From positions 1 through 64,000 of the forward strand of contig NZ_QFRU01000011.1 in NCBI RefSeq assembly GCF_003184905.1: a stretch of 64,000 nt of DNA. The letters are read 5' to 3'. Origin of the DNA: Bacillus sp. CGMCC 1.16541. GTDB lineage: Bacteria; Bacillota; Bacilli; Bacillales; Bacillaceae_H. Within the stretch, counting starts at the first letter, position 1. Every line of letters starts with the position of its first letter. Below, piece after piece: positions 8,871 through 17,080 of this stretch. Under the pieces are notes generated by a model that was given only the letters and a program-made list of their open reading frames with translations, was not told where the DNA came from and ran no database searches. The position numbers and the translations under genes are program-made.

Positions 8871-9052
8871 CGTATTCCCCATTTCGCTTTCGCCATTTTG
8901 ATAACTTCTTCATTAAACTCCTCATCTGTTATTTCACCATCTAAATTCTTTTTTACCAATTTTATGTGATGTTCTTCTATTTTGAGTCCTTCAGCTTCTA
9001 AAGATGCTTTCGCTTTTTTCAAATACTTATCCCATTCTTGTTTCAAAAGCAC
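8867..9052 (-). CDS. Small protein with VbhA-like helix, 61 residues (first gene of small operon)
   Basis: A charged helical protein. The segment VKKNLDGEITDEEFNEEVIKMAK loosely resembles the inhibitory helix region of VbhA-type antitoxins (…G-E-I-T-x-E-E…), yet no Fic-domain toxin is adjacent. The start is a GTG at 9052, three bases after GGAGG; a TTG six bases further in has better spacing and may be the true start. Its stop overlaps the next ATG. It leads the leftward five-gene operon and lies divergent from the recombinase operon. Confidence 0.6.
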   Translation of the reverse strand: MLLKQEWDKYLKKAKASLEAEGLKIEEHHIKLVKKNLDGEITDEEFNEEVIKMAKAKWGIR

Positions 9053-9239
9053 AAACCTCCTACCTGAGCCGATTATTTTCTTCGCAGAAGCGACTACCTC
9101 AAAACAGCTGAAGCAACGGAAAAGCTGCTACTAAAAAATAATAGATTGATTAGCTTATTTACCTTAGTTCTCTACTCTATAATTCAACCTTAACACGAAC
9201 TAGGGTTCGATAAAATGATTTTAGAAAAAAAGCATAAAA

Positions 9240-9299
9240 TTCTATGTTATTCAACGATTTTCTACGTTTTTCTAAGTTATTCTATTTCTTTCTATGTTG
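9240..9299. repeat. Six phased 10-bp direct repeats
   Basis: Six consecutive decamers start at 9240, 9250, 9260, 9270, 9280 and 9290, with consensus TTCTAYGTTA; the second (TTCAACGATT) and fifth (TTCTATTTCT) are the most diverged. The exact 10-bp spacing places each copy on the same face of the helix. They sit in the 493-base gap between the divergent small operon and the recombinase operon, as expected of an operator or iteron-like binding site. Confidence 0.75.
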
Positions 9300-9473
9300 C
9301 TAAATAGCTTAGAAGTAAACTCAACTGTAGTCCACCTCTAATATATAATCTTAATATCTATCTTTCTGTGAATATATTTTTCCCCACTTACAAAATAAGT
9401 CTAAAGTCCTAAAAAGTTTTTGGCGTTTTTCTACTTTTCGACTTTTATTCTTTGTATTATTGAAACACATCAA

Positions 9474-9520
9474 GATGGTTTTAACTTTTAATTACAGCGC
9501 TGTTCTTCTTGTTAACCATC
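9474..9520 (+). promoter_or_regulatory. Imperfect dyad in leader of recombinase operon
   Basis: GATGGTTTTAAC at 9474-9485 pairs with GTTAACCATC at 9511-9520, apart from two extra T residues. It lies 25 bases before the 49-residue leader gene, so it could be an operator or an RNA hairpin controlling the recombinases. Confidence 0.4.
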
Positions 9521-9545
9521 CAATCAAAATTTGGAGGTTTTATAG

Positions 9546-9695
9546 ATGGAACTAAAAAAACAATTCTTTGGAAATAATCAACCTACCTTTGAGGATAAAA
9601 TGAAAACAATTTTGGATATTGAGATACAAAAGGTTATTGAGTCAATATTGGACGAACAATACACCGACGAAGAGAAAACTATGGAGGCGGCTTAA
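9546..9695 (+). CDS. Small protein (49 residues) upstream of serine recombinase
   Basis: ATG at 9546 is preceded by TTGGAGG. The 49-residue product begins MELKKQFFGNN, ends YTDEEKTMEAA and is mainly helical. Its TAA at 9693-9695 is followed one base later by the recombinase ATG, and the recombinase ribosome site (GGAGG, 9683-9687) lies inside this gene, so the two are almost certainly co-translated. I do not recognise it. A directionality or excision helper is conceivable because of its place, but no sequence motif shows this. Confidence 0.6.
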   Translation: MELKKQFFGNNQPTFEDKMKTILDIEIQKVIESILDEQYTDEEKTMEAA

Positions 9696-9696
9696 A

Positions 9697-11184
9697 ATGA
9701 AGAATGCAGCAATTTATATTCGAGTTTCTACAGAACGTGAAGAACAAAAAATTTCAAAAAGAAACCAGAAAGAACTATGTATGGAAATTATTAAAGAAAA
9801 TAATTGGCCCTTACATGGAACTTATGAGGATGAAGTATCTGGGTTAATTAGTGACCGACCAATGTTTAAAAAGCTTTTAGATGATATGGAAAAAGGATTT
9901 ATTCAAGTTATCGTTGTAAAAGAAGGGAGCCGACTTGCAAGAAGCGTGACGACCTTTGAAAAAATTCGTGAACTCGCAACTAAAAGAAATATTAACCTTA
10001 TCAGTGTGGATGGTGAATTGGACACCTTTAAAAAAGGATACGAATGTATTACACAAATTGGAGCTGATGCACAAAAAGAAGCAGAAAGAATTTCCAAAAG
10101 AGTGAAAAACTCTATTCGTATGAATGCTAAAAGAGGTGAATTCACTGGTTCAATTGCTCCTTATGGATATTATATTGAAGATAAAAAACTATATCCACGG
10201 AACGATGAAACAGTAAAAGTTGTACAAAGAATATATTATAGTTACCTTAATGGTAAAGGAGCCAAAAGTATTGCAAAAGAACTCCAAGATGAGCAAATTC
10301 CTACACCATCAATGATTGCTAGGAAACGTAATGCCACAGCAAACTGGAATGATACAACTATTTACGGAATACTTGAAAATGAAGCGTATATTGGTAATCT
10401 TGTTCAATCAGTTGAAGAAACATACTTTGCTAATGAAGAGCGTAAACGCAAGAAAAAATCTGAAGAAAATATTATTAGAACAGACGGTACGCATACAGCA
10501 ATTATTCCCAAATATGTTTTTGATGATGTACAACATTTAAAAGCTTCCAAACCTAAGTCTGGAGCAAAAGCACAGCACCATTTGTTTTCAAACATCCTAT
10601 ACTGTAAAGACTGTGGTAGTAAACTTAGTTTCAAAAGGGGTTGGGGGAAAGGTTCATATGTATGTTCAACTTATTCAAAGAAAGGGGCTAAATATTGTTC
10701 CAATCACGCTGTTAGTGAGAATAAACTCATATCAAAGTTAAGTGAAGAATTAGTTAAATTTAATCAATTAAATTTTGATGTTCTTAGCCAAAAAGCTGAG
10801 CGTAAATTGAAACAATTAATCAGGAAGCTTGATGGTCAATTATCAGCATTACAATTTGAAGTTCGAACTATAGAAAACCGAATTGATAGTCTTGAGGATG
10901 ATATATTCGATGAGCCCTCAAAAAAAAGTGACTTAATGCATTCTATCCAAAAGCAACGAAAGAAATTATCTATAAAAAAAGCAGAAATAACCAAAATTCA
11001 AACTAAAATAGACTATTTAAAAACACCACAAACAAATTCTAAAGTCAGAAAGGAACTTATGAATGCTTTTGAATTTAAAAAATTCAATCTCATGACTGTT
11101 AATACGTTTATATCTAAGATAGATGTAAATGAAGATAAAACTCTTGAAGTTCACTATCGTTTTAGTGAAGCAGAAGCATCTTAA
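9697..11184 (+). CDS. Large serine recombinase, 495 residues (first of pair)
   Basis: N-terminal resolvase catalytic domain with IYIRVST (catalytic Ser11) and the later GSRLARS and IGADAQKEAERIS elements. A recombinase domain (about 150-260) follows, then a zinc ribbon with CKDC and CSTYSKKGAKYC, then a long coiled coil (about 365-460) of the kind that mediates synapsis. Length suits integrases of SCC-like or ICE-like elements. The start at 9697 is chosen from GGAGG nine bases before it and alignment of RVST; an upstream in-frame start would overlap the 49-residue gene. It cuts and joins DNA at attachment sites in the cytoplasm. A terminator hairpin follows directly. Confidence 0.93.
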   Translation: MKNAAIYIRVSTEREEQKISKRNQKELCMEIIKENNWPLHGTYEDEVSGLISDRPMFKKLLDDMEKGFIQVIVVKEGSRLARSVTTFEKIRELATKRNINLISVDGELDTFKKGYECITQIGADAQKEAERISKRVKNSIRMNAKRGEFTGSIAPYGYYIEDKKLYPRNDETVKVVQRIYYSYLNGKGAKSIAKELQDEQIPTPSMIARKRNATANWNDTTIYGILENEAYIGNLVQSVEETYFANEERKRKKKSEENIIRTDGTHTAIIPKYVFDDVQHLKASKPKSGAKAQHHLFSNILYCKDCGSKLSFKRGWGKGSYVCSTYSKKGAKYCSNHAVSENKLISKLSEELVKFNQLNFDVLSQKAERKLKQLIRKLDGQLSALQFEVRTIENRIDSLEDDIFDEPSKKSDLMHSIQKQRKKLSIKKAEITKIQTKIDYLKTPQTNSKVRKELMNAFEFKKFNLMTVNTFISKIDVNEDKTLEVHYRFSEAEAS

Positions 11185-11216
11185 ACCCATTGTCTTGTAA
11201 AAAGACATGGGTTTTT
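11183..11216 (+). terminator. Terminator between the two recombinases
   Basis: AAACCCATTGTCTT pairs with AAGACATGGGTTT (one bulge) followed by T residues. It overlaps the stop codon of the first recombinase, implying that the second has its own promoter or depends on read-through. Confidence 0.75.
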
Positions 11217-11294
11217 CTTTTGACTATTTTTATGTTTATTATCTATTATAAGATTAACCTAAGAAGGCTGGTACATCTCAAGGAGGAAAATGAA

Positions 11295-12788
11295 ATGAGA
11301 TGTGCAAGTTACATTCGTGTTTCAACTGATAAAGAAGAACAAAAATCATCGATAGCAAACCAAAAGAATATCTTTATTAATTATATCCAAGAGAACAATT
11401 GGTCTCTCCATGACTTTTATATTGATGTAGAGACTGGAACAACTGGAAATCGTGAGAACCTTCAACGCCTAATTCAAGATGCTAAGAATAAGAATTTTGA
11501 TGTGATTATTGCAAAAGAACTGTCTAGGCTGGCTAGAAACGGGAGTTTATCCTATCAAATTCGTGATATTGCTCAACAAAATCGTATTGGTATTATTACT
11601 CTAGATGGAGCAATAAACAGTATTAATGGTGATGTGAGTAAGTACGGACTGTATACATGGCTTTACGAAGAAGAGTCTCAACGCACAAGTGAGCGTGTTA
11701 AAAGTTCTTTAAAAGCAAGAGCTGCAAAGGGGTTGTTCAAGGGAGCACATCCACCCTATGGATATGAAATCCATAATGGAAAGCTATTCTTGAGGGATGA
11801 CCGTTCTCCTGAAGTAGTTAAATGGATTTATGAACAATACATCTCCGGTAGAGGTTTTGATGCAATTGCAAAGGAGTTATATGTTAAAGGGGTTACTTCT
11901 CCTTCTACTTTGGCAGAAAAAAAGAACTCTAGTCCGAAATGGCATGGTAGCAGCGTAAGATTTATCCTTGAGAACCCTCACTATACAGGAAACCTTGTAC
12001 AACAGCGTGAAACTACGCTAAGTGTAACAAACAAAGTCCGAGTTATAAATCCGAAAGAACAGATGATTATAGTCCCTAACACTCACGAGCCTCTTATATC
12101 AGAAGCTACTTTTGATTTGGTACAAGATTTAATCAGAAGTCGTGCAAAGAAACGTATTTCCTCTTGTAAACATTTGTTTTCTGGTATTATCACGTGTAAT
12201 GACTGCGGTACAGCGATGCATTATAAGTATAACCGTAAAGGTTATATTTGTGGCCGTTACGTTAAGCTTTCAAAAAAAGCATGCACACATCATGCTGTTA
12301 AGGAAACTTCAATTATCGAAAAAATCCTAACTGATACAAAACAATGTGGTGAGTTAATCTTGAACTCAGATACCAGTCAGAGATTACTAGAAATTAACCA
12401 AAGAGAATACAAAAGACTTTTAAAGAAATTAACAACAGTGAAATCAAAAATTGAAAGTGTTCAAGTTAGAAAATCTAAATTACTTACTCTTTTGATGGAA
12501 GAAACAATAAGCAAGTTAGATTATCAACATGCTGTTAGCTCCTTAGATAAAGAAATTAATGCATTAAAAACTGATGAAGCACATTTGCAATACATTTTAG
12601 ATAAGAAGGACGATATCGAGGAAATTGAAAACCTTAAAGCTTTATTAAGAGAAATCTCAACAGCTTCCGATATCACCAACCTAACAGTAAATAAGTTAAT
12701 CAAAAGTATACGAGTAAAAGAAAACGGCACTCCATTAATCGAGTACCGCTTTCAAACTTTAAATCACTTAGGTGAATTTTTAAGTTGA
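11295..12788 (+). CDS. Large serine recombinase, 497 residues (second of pair)
   Basis: Same plan as its neighbour: catalytic SYIRVSTDKEEQ (Ser10), ELSRLARN, EEESQRTSERVKSS, a recombinase domain (about 150-270), zinc ribbon with CNDC and CGRYVKLSKKAC, and a C-terminal coiled coil. ATG 11295 is selected because AAGGAGG lies eight bases upstream. The two proteins are similar in length and architecture but clearly diverged, reminiscent of the ccrA/ccrB pair of staphylococcal cassettes. The gene ends 63 bases from the stop of rlmCD, with which it converges, so the target site is probably at the rlmCD 3' end. Confidence 0.93.
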   Translation: MRCASYIRVSTDKEEQKSSIANQKNIFINYIQENNWSLHDFYIDVETGTTGNRENLQRLIQDAKNKNFDVIIAKELSRLARNGSLSYQIRDIAQQNRIGIITLDGAINSINGDVSKYGLYTWLYEEESQRTSERVKSSLKARAAKGLFKGAHPPYGYEIHNGKLFLRDDRSPEVVKWIYEQYISGRGFDAIAKELYVKGVTSPSTLAEKKNSSPKWHGSSVRFILENPHYTGNLVQQRETTLSVTNKVRVINPKEQMIIVPNTHEPLISEATFDLVQDLIRSRAKKRISSCKHLFSGIITCNDCGTAMHYKYNRKGYICGRYVKLSKKACTHHAVKETSIIEKILTDTKQCGELILNSDTSQRLLEINQREYKRLLKKLTTVKSKIESVQVRKSKLLTLLMEETISKLDYQHAVSSLDKEINALKTDEAHLQYILDKKDDIEEIENLKALLREISTASDITNLTVNKLIKSIRVKENGTPLIEYRFQTLNHLGEFLS

Positions 12789-12834
12789 CAGAATATTCTT
12801 TATTTAAATTTCTATTTAACAGGGTTGCCTAAAC

Positions 12835-12861
12835 CATTGATAAATTAGGGTTTAATCAATG
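12835..12861. other. Dyad over rlmCD stop codon, candidate attachment site or terminator
   Basis: CATTGAT (12835-12841) and ATCAATG (12855-12861) are exact inverted repeats flanking the rlmCD stop codon (12852-12854). It is at the boundary of the AT-rich island, next to a serine recombinase. Serine integrase sites are imperfect dyads of this size class, but a weak terminator is equally possible. Confidence 0.35.
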
Positions 12862-14240
12862 CGAGATATACCTGCTACGCACTCCACGTGCGCCGTATGC
12901 GGAAACATATCCACAGGTTGCACATATTCCACTTCATAAAACTTCGATAGCTGTTTTATGTCCTTTGCCAATGTAGAAGGATTACACGATACATACACAA
13001 CCTTTTTCGGTTTTACCTGCATGATCGCGTTTAGGAGTTTGTCGTCACAGCCTGTTCGTGGTGGATCGACGACAACGACGTCTGGTTTCCAGCCTTCTTT
13101 GACCCATTTTGGGAGCCATTTTTCGGCTGGGCCTGTGACGTACGTGGCGTGATTGAAGCCGTGTCGTTTGGCGTTTTTGCGCGCGTCGACAATCGATTCT
13201 TCAATCGTGTCCATACCGCGGATTTCTTTGGCGTCTTTTGCGAGCCATAGCCCAATCGTTCCGACTCCGCAGTATGCATCGACGATCTTTTCGTTACCTG
13301 TGAGTGCCGCTGCTTTTTTCACTTCGTCATACAACTTCACCGTTTGAATCGGATTCAATTGAAAGAATGCACGCGCGGATAGTTCAAATGAGATGTCTCC
13401 TAATGTTTCTTGGATGACGTCTTTGTTTGCGAGTGTAAACGTTTCATCTCCGAAAATCAGTGATGTTTTTTGACCGTTTACGTTTTGCACAATCGATTTG
13501 ACTTCCGGTAAGCGACGTTGAATCTCTTCAATCAGTAGCTCTTTACGCGGAATGTCACGTTTAGCGGTAATTAAGACGATTTGTACTTCACCTGTTTGGA
13601 ACCCAACACGTGACACAATCGTACGAATGATGCCGCTTCTTTTGCGCTCGTTATAAATAGGAATTTTCAAGTCCTGTAGAATCGTTTTTACAACCTTTGT
13701 GACTTTGTTTGTAGATTCGTGCTGAATCGGACAGTTCTCAATGTCAATGAGACGATGTGAGTTAATACCATATAGTCCTGCGATGATCTTCCCTTTTTTG
13801 TCTAAACCAACTTGAAACTGCGATTTGTTTCGGTAGCGCCATGGATCTTCCATGCCGATTGTGAAACGTGTTTTACTTGCGATGTTTTGTTGACTTGTAT
13901 GGCGTTCGAACGCTTGAAGGACGATATCTCGCTTCGCGTCTAGTTGTCCACTGTACGATAAGTGCTGAAGTTGACAGCCCCCGCATTGTTCGTAGATTGG
14001 ACATGGTGGGTTTGTGCGATCGGGTGACTTTTTACGAATTTTATTGATTTTCGCTTCTGCGAAGTTATTACGTACATTGGTCACTTCTGCGACCACTTCT
14101 TCGTTTGGCAATGCCCCTGGTACGAAAACAACTTGTTTTTTAAAATAGCCGACACCTTCACCGTTGATGCCGAGACGTTTGATCGTGAGTGGAAACTTTT
14201 GACCTTTTTCCACTTTCACTCCTGTTTTTTGTTTGTTCAT
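12852..14240 (-). CDS. rlmCD: 23S rRNA (uracil-5-)-methyltransferase RlmCD/RumA family
   Basis: A 462-residue RNA m5U methyltransferase. An N-terminal TRAM domain (about 8-65) precedes the iron-sulphur motif [11 protein letters not shown]. The Rossmann methyltransferase half has [22 protein letters not shown] and the catalytic YVSCNPST. The end HTAHVECV is the family's conserved C-terminal motif, followed here by AGISRID. In Bacillus one enzyme of this family methylates two uridines of 23S rRNA. It is monocistronic here. Its 3' end adjoins the accessory island; the homologous rum gene is an integration site for serine-integrase ICEs in streptococci (family knowledge). Confidence 0.93.
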   Translation of the reverse strand: MNKQKTGVKVEKGQKFPLTIKRLGINGEGVGYFKKQVVFVPGALPNEEVVAEVTNVRNNFAEAKINKIRKKSPDRTNPPCPIYEQCGGCQLQHLSYSGQLDAKRDIVLQAFERHTSQQNIASKTRFTIGMEDPWRYRNKSQFQVGLDKKGKIIAGLYGINSHRLIDIENCPIQHESTNKVTKVVKTILQDLKIPIYNERKRSGIIRTIVSRVGFQTGEVQIVLITAKRDIPRKELLIEEIQRRLPEVKSIVQNVNGQKTSLIFGDETFTLANKDVIQETLGDISFELSARAFFQLNPIQTVKLYDEVKKAAALTGNEKIVDAYCGVGTIGLWLAKDAKEIRGMDTIEESIVDARKNAKRHGFNHATYVTGPAEKWLPKWVKEGWKPDVVVVDPPRTGCDDKLLNAIMQVKPKKVVYVSCNPSTLAKDIKQLSKFYEVEYVQPVDMFPHTAHVECVAGISRID

Positions 14241-14341
14241 CTATTTACAACTCCGATTACGTGATTTTCATGTCAAACACAACTCAAATAAGAATAACAC
14301 GTTTTCCTTCCTCGTTTCATCTTTTTCCGATTATCGCACAA

Positions 14342-14386
14342 CGTAAACGTGGCTGACCCGTTCGGATCAGCCTGTTTATCGTAAAA
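14342..14386 (-). terminator. Hairpin downstream of pdaA
   Basis: GGCTGA and TCAGCC pair around a short loop just after the pdaA stop. The T-tract is weak, so efficiency is uncertain. Confidence 0.4.
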
Positions 14387-15167
14387 TCGGTGACATGTTT
14401 TTTTCTGCGGTCAGTTCGTCAATGCTTTTGAACTCGTATCCTTCTTTACGCAAATCATCAATCGCTTTTCCTAATGCATCTGCGTTGTCTTTGGATACAG
14501 TATGAAGCAGTAAAATCGCACCTGGATGAACTTGGCTCATGATGTTGTCATAAGAATAGCGCCATCCTTTTTGTTGGTCGGTGAACCAATCCACAAAAGC
14601 AAGTGACCAAAAGACACTAATGTAGCCTTCATCACGTGCTAGAGCGAGTGTGCGTTCACTAAAAATACCACGAGGTGGACGTAAATACTGCATGTCATTG
14701 CGACCAGTTAGTTGTTCATACTCACGTTTTACACGGTCTAATTCTTCACGGAGGCGGTCATCGTCCACTTGTGTTAAGTCTGGATGATGCCACGAGTGAT
14801 TGCCGACAATGTGGCCTTCTTTGACCATACGCTTTACTAAATCGGGTCGGTCTTTTAAATAATGACCGGTCACGAAAAAGGCAGCGGGTACTTTTTTCTC
14901 TTTTAATACGTCTAGTACTTGTTCTGTGTAGCCATTTTCATAGCCGTTATCAAACGTTAAGTAAATGTTTTTTTGATCCTCAGCTCCAAGATAGAAGCCA
15001 TCATATTTTGTCAACAGCGTTTCAAGCTGTTTACCTGCGGATGCTTGTTTATGGTTTTTACTTTTACTAAAGCCCCAGCTTAATGGTTTGTTTGAATAAG
15101 CGGTAGCCGATGCGAATGATGTAAATGCGAATAGAAAGGCAAAAAAGAAAAGGATTCCACGACGCAT
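14376..15167 (-). CDS. pdaA: Peptidoglycan N-acetylmuramic acid deacetylase PdaA
   Basis: A 263-residue carbohydrate esterase 4 protein with an N-terminal signal/anchor (FFFAFLFAFTSFASA). It has the PdaA-type first motif TFDNGYENGY (Asn in place of the second Asp of other deacetylases), then GNHSWHHPDL, RPPRG and LLLHTVSKDNA. PdaA deacetylates muramic acid residues after side-chain removal so that the muramic delta-lactam of spore cortex forms; it is needed for germination. The start at MRRGIL is set by AAAGGAG seven bases before 15167. A SigG-like promoter lies upstream (15199-15227), as known for pdaA in B. subtilis. Confidence 0.9.
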   Translation of the reverse strand: MRRGILFFFAFLFAFTSFASATAYSNKPLSWGFSKSKNHKQASAGKQLETLLTKYDGFYLGAEDQKNIYLTFDNGYENGYTEQVLDVLKEKKVPAAFFVTGHYLKDRPDLVKRMVKEGHIVGNHSWHHPDLTQVDDDRLREELDRVKREYEQLTGRNDMQYLRPPRGIFSERTLALARDEGYISVFWSLAFVDWFTDQQKGWRYSYDNIMSQVHPGAILLLHTVSKDNADALGKAIDDLRKEGYEFKSIDELTAEKNMSPILR

Positions 15168-15198
15168 ACAGTTGCTCCTTTCCATGTTCATTTACGTT

Positions 15199-15227
15199 TA
15201 GTATCTGTTTGCATCATTCGTTCATAC
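15199..15227 (-). promoter_or_regulatory. Candidate SigG promoter of pdaA
   Basis: On the minus strand GTATG (15227-15223) is followed after 17 bases by GATACTA (15205-15199). This fits the forespore SigG pattern GnATR-N17/18-CATnnTA with one mismatch, about 32 bases before the pdaA start. Confidence 0.5.
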
Positions 15228-15454
15228 GAGACAGTGTTTACCATCTAAAAAAGAAAAGAGAACAGAAGTGCTTCTTACGTATCACTTTCTAGACGTAAAC
15301 GTTTAACGAATGTTCGTAACGTTCTCTCATCATAAAAAAAGCTGCATAAAAGAGAGGGCATATCCTTCCTTTTACACAACCTATTTTATCCTCTCCTTTC
15401 TTTTCTCTTTCTGCCTTACTATAACTTGTAAAAAAAACATTCATCTAATCCATC
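15228..15454. other. Intergenic, nothing recognised
   Basis: The gap between pdaA and fumA holds only the SigG-like promoter at one end and the fumA terminator at the other. The central part is AT-rich, and I see no gene or strong repeat. Confidence 0.5.
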
Positions 15455-15497
15455 AAAAAAGTCGAGTATGTGACCTATATGGTTTCATACTCGACTT
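15455..15497 (-). terminator. fumA terminator
   Basis: AAGTCGAGTATG and CATACTCGACTT form a 12-bp perfect stem, followed on the minus strand by six T residues, just after the fumA stop. Confidence 0.9.
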
Positions 15498-15505
15498 GTT
15501 GATAC

Positions 15506-17047
15506 TTATTTAAAAACAGGCTCTTTAAACTGTGATAGTTTTTCAAGCGATGATTTATCCACATCTTCATGTAGACTGTTTCCGTGTGAATCCATCGTTA
15601 CAACCGCTGTGAACCCTTCAACTTTTAAGTGCCACATTGCTTCTGGAATGCCAAACTGCATCAGGTCAACGCCTTCAACCGATTTAATGCAGTCTGCGTA
15701 ATATTGCGCTGCACCACCGATTGCGTTTAAGTACACGCCGCCGTGCTCTTTTAAGGCCGCGAGTGTTTTCGGACCCATGCCCCCTTTTCCGATTACCGCG
15801 CGAATGCCAAATTTCTTCATGATGTCCCCTTGATAAGGCTCTTCACGAATACTCGTTGTCGGGCCAGCCGCCGTCACATGCCACTTGCCGTCTTCGTCTT
15901 TTAACATAACCGGTCCACAGTGATAAATGACTTGGCCATTTAAATCCACAGGTGAATCGTTGTCGCTTAAATATTTATGAATCGCATCGCGGCCAGTGTA
16001 CATCATGCCGTTAATGCGCACAACGTCACCGACTTTTAACTCGCGAATTTGTTCTTCTGTAATTGGTGCTTGAAGGACAATCTCACGTGTTTCTTCTGCG
16101 ACTTCTTCTTCTTTTTGTTCCGCTTCTTTACGGAAATCAATTTCTTCGCCTTCTTGATAAAGCCACTCTTGAACCATGCCTGTTGCAGCATCAAGCTTGA
16201 TGCCTAAACGACGGTATGCCCAACAGTTGTACGCAACCGATACGAAGAAACTTGCAGGAATACGGTTCATCACGCCAATTTTACAGCCAAGTAGCGTTGT
16301 TTCCCCACCAAAGCCCATCGTACCAATACCTAGTTTGTTTGCATTTTCCATAATGTATGCTTCTAATTGCTTTAATTCTTGGTTTGGATTTTCATCATCT
16401 AAGCTTCTAAATAGCTGTTCCTTTGCTAGTTCATAGCCTGATGTACGGTCGCCACCGATTCCAACGCCGATGACGCCGGCACTACAGCCTTGTCCTTGTG
16501 CTTGGTACACCGAATGCATAATACATTTACGGATACCATCTAGATCACGGCCCGCGCGGCCAAGTCCTTCTAGTTCACATGGTAAGCTATATTGAATGTT
16601 TTTATTTTCACAGCCGCCACCTTTTAAAATTAAACGTGCGTCAATGTAGTCTTTTTCCCATTGTTCAAACTTAATCACCGGTGTTCCTGGTCCTAAGTTG
16701 TCCCCACTGTTGTGACCTGTTAGTGAGTCCACTGAGTTTGGACGAAGCTTTCCGTGTTTCGTTGCTTCATTGATTGCCCAGTAAATCGCTTCTTTGATTT
16801 CAAGTTGATTAACCCCAATTGGTGTTTTAATTTTAAACGTAGGCAGTCCTGTATCCTGACAAATTGGTGAAAGGTTCTCGTCTGCCATTGAAATGTTGTT
16901 TGTAATCGTCGCAAGTGACATCGCTGCACGCGTTCCGGCATTTTCACGTGCCTTCGCGCCCGCAATCGCACGGCGTACGTCTTTCGGTAACTTTGTGGAT
17001 GTTTCAACGACTAAATCATACATGCTTTTCTTTAACTGCTCGATCAT
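15506..17047 (-). CDS. fumA: Class I fumarate hydratase (iron-sulphur)
   Basis: A 513-residue fused class I hydro-lyase. The N-terminal alpha part carries SPICQDTGLPTF, GGGCENKN and GFGGETTLLGC with cysteines suited to a 4Fe-4S cluster. The C-terminal beta part carries GDVVRINGMMYTGRDA, GPTTS and GKGGMG. It converts fumarate to malate in the citric acid cycle. B. subtilis uses the class II enzyme, whereas B. cereus relatives have this type. ATG 17047 is chosen because GGGGAGGAG lies seven bases before it. It is monocistronic, with a strong terminator and an unusual tandemly repeated upstream region. Confidence 0.93.
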   Translation of the reverse strand: MIEQLKKSMYDLVVETSTKLPKDVRRAIAGAKARENAGTRAAMSLATITNNISMADENLSPICQDTGLPTFKIKTPIGVNQLEIKEAIYWAINEATKHGKLRPNSVDSLTGHNSGDNLGPGTPVIKFEQWEKDYIDARLILKGGGCENKNIQYSLPCELEGLGRAGRDLDGIRKCIMHSVYQAQGQGCSAGVIGVGIGGDRTSGYELAKEQLFRSLDDENPNQELKQLEAYIMENANKLGIGTMGFGGETTLLGCKIGVMNRIPASFFVSVAYNCWAYRRLGIKLDAATGMVQEWLYQEGEEIDFRKEAEQKEEEVAEETREIVLQAPITEEQIRELKVGDVVRINGMMYTGRDAIHKYLSDNDSPVDLNGQVIYHCGPVMLKDEDGKWHVTAAGPTTSIREEPYQGDIMKKFGIRAVIGKGGMGPKTLAALKEHGGVYLNAIGGAAQYYADCIKSVEGVDLMQFGIPEAMWHLKVEGFTAVVTMDSHGNSLHEDVDKSSLEKLSQFKEPVFK

Positions 17048-17080
17048 CTTAAAACTCCTCCCCATGTCCCCTTTGTATGT

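Noticed and set aside
8867-9052. VbhA/Fic toxin-antitoxin pair
   Set aside because: The antitoxin likeness is faint and no protein in the operon has the Fic HPFxxGNGR motif.
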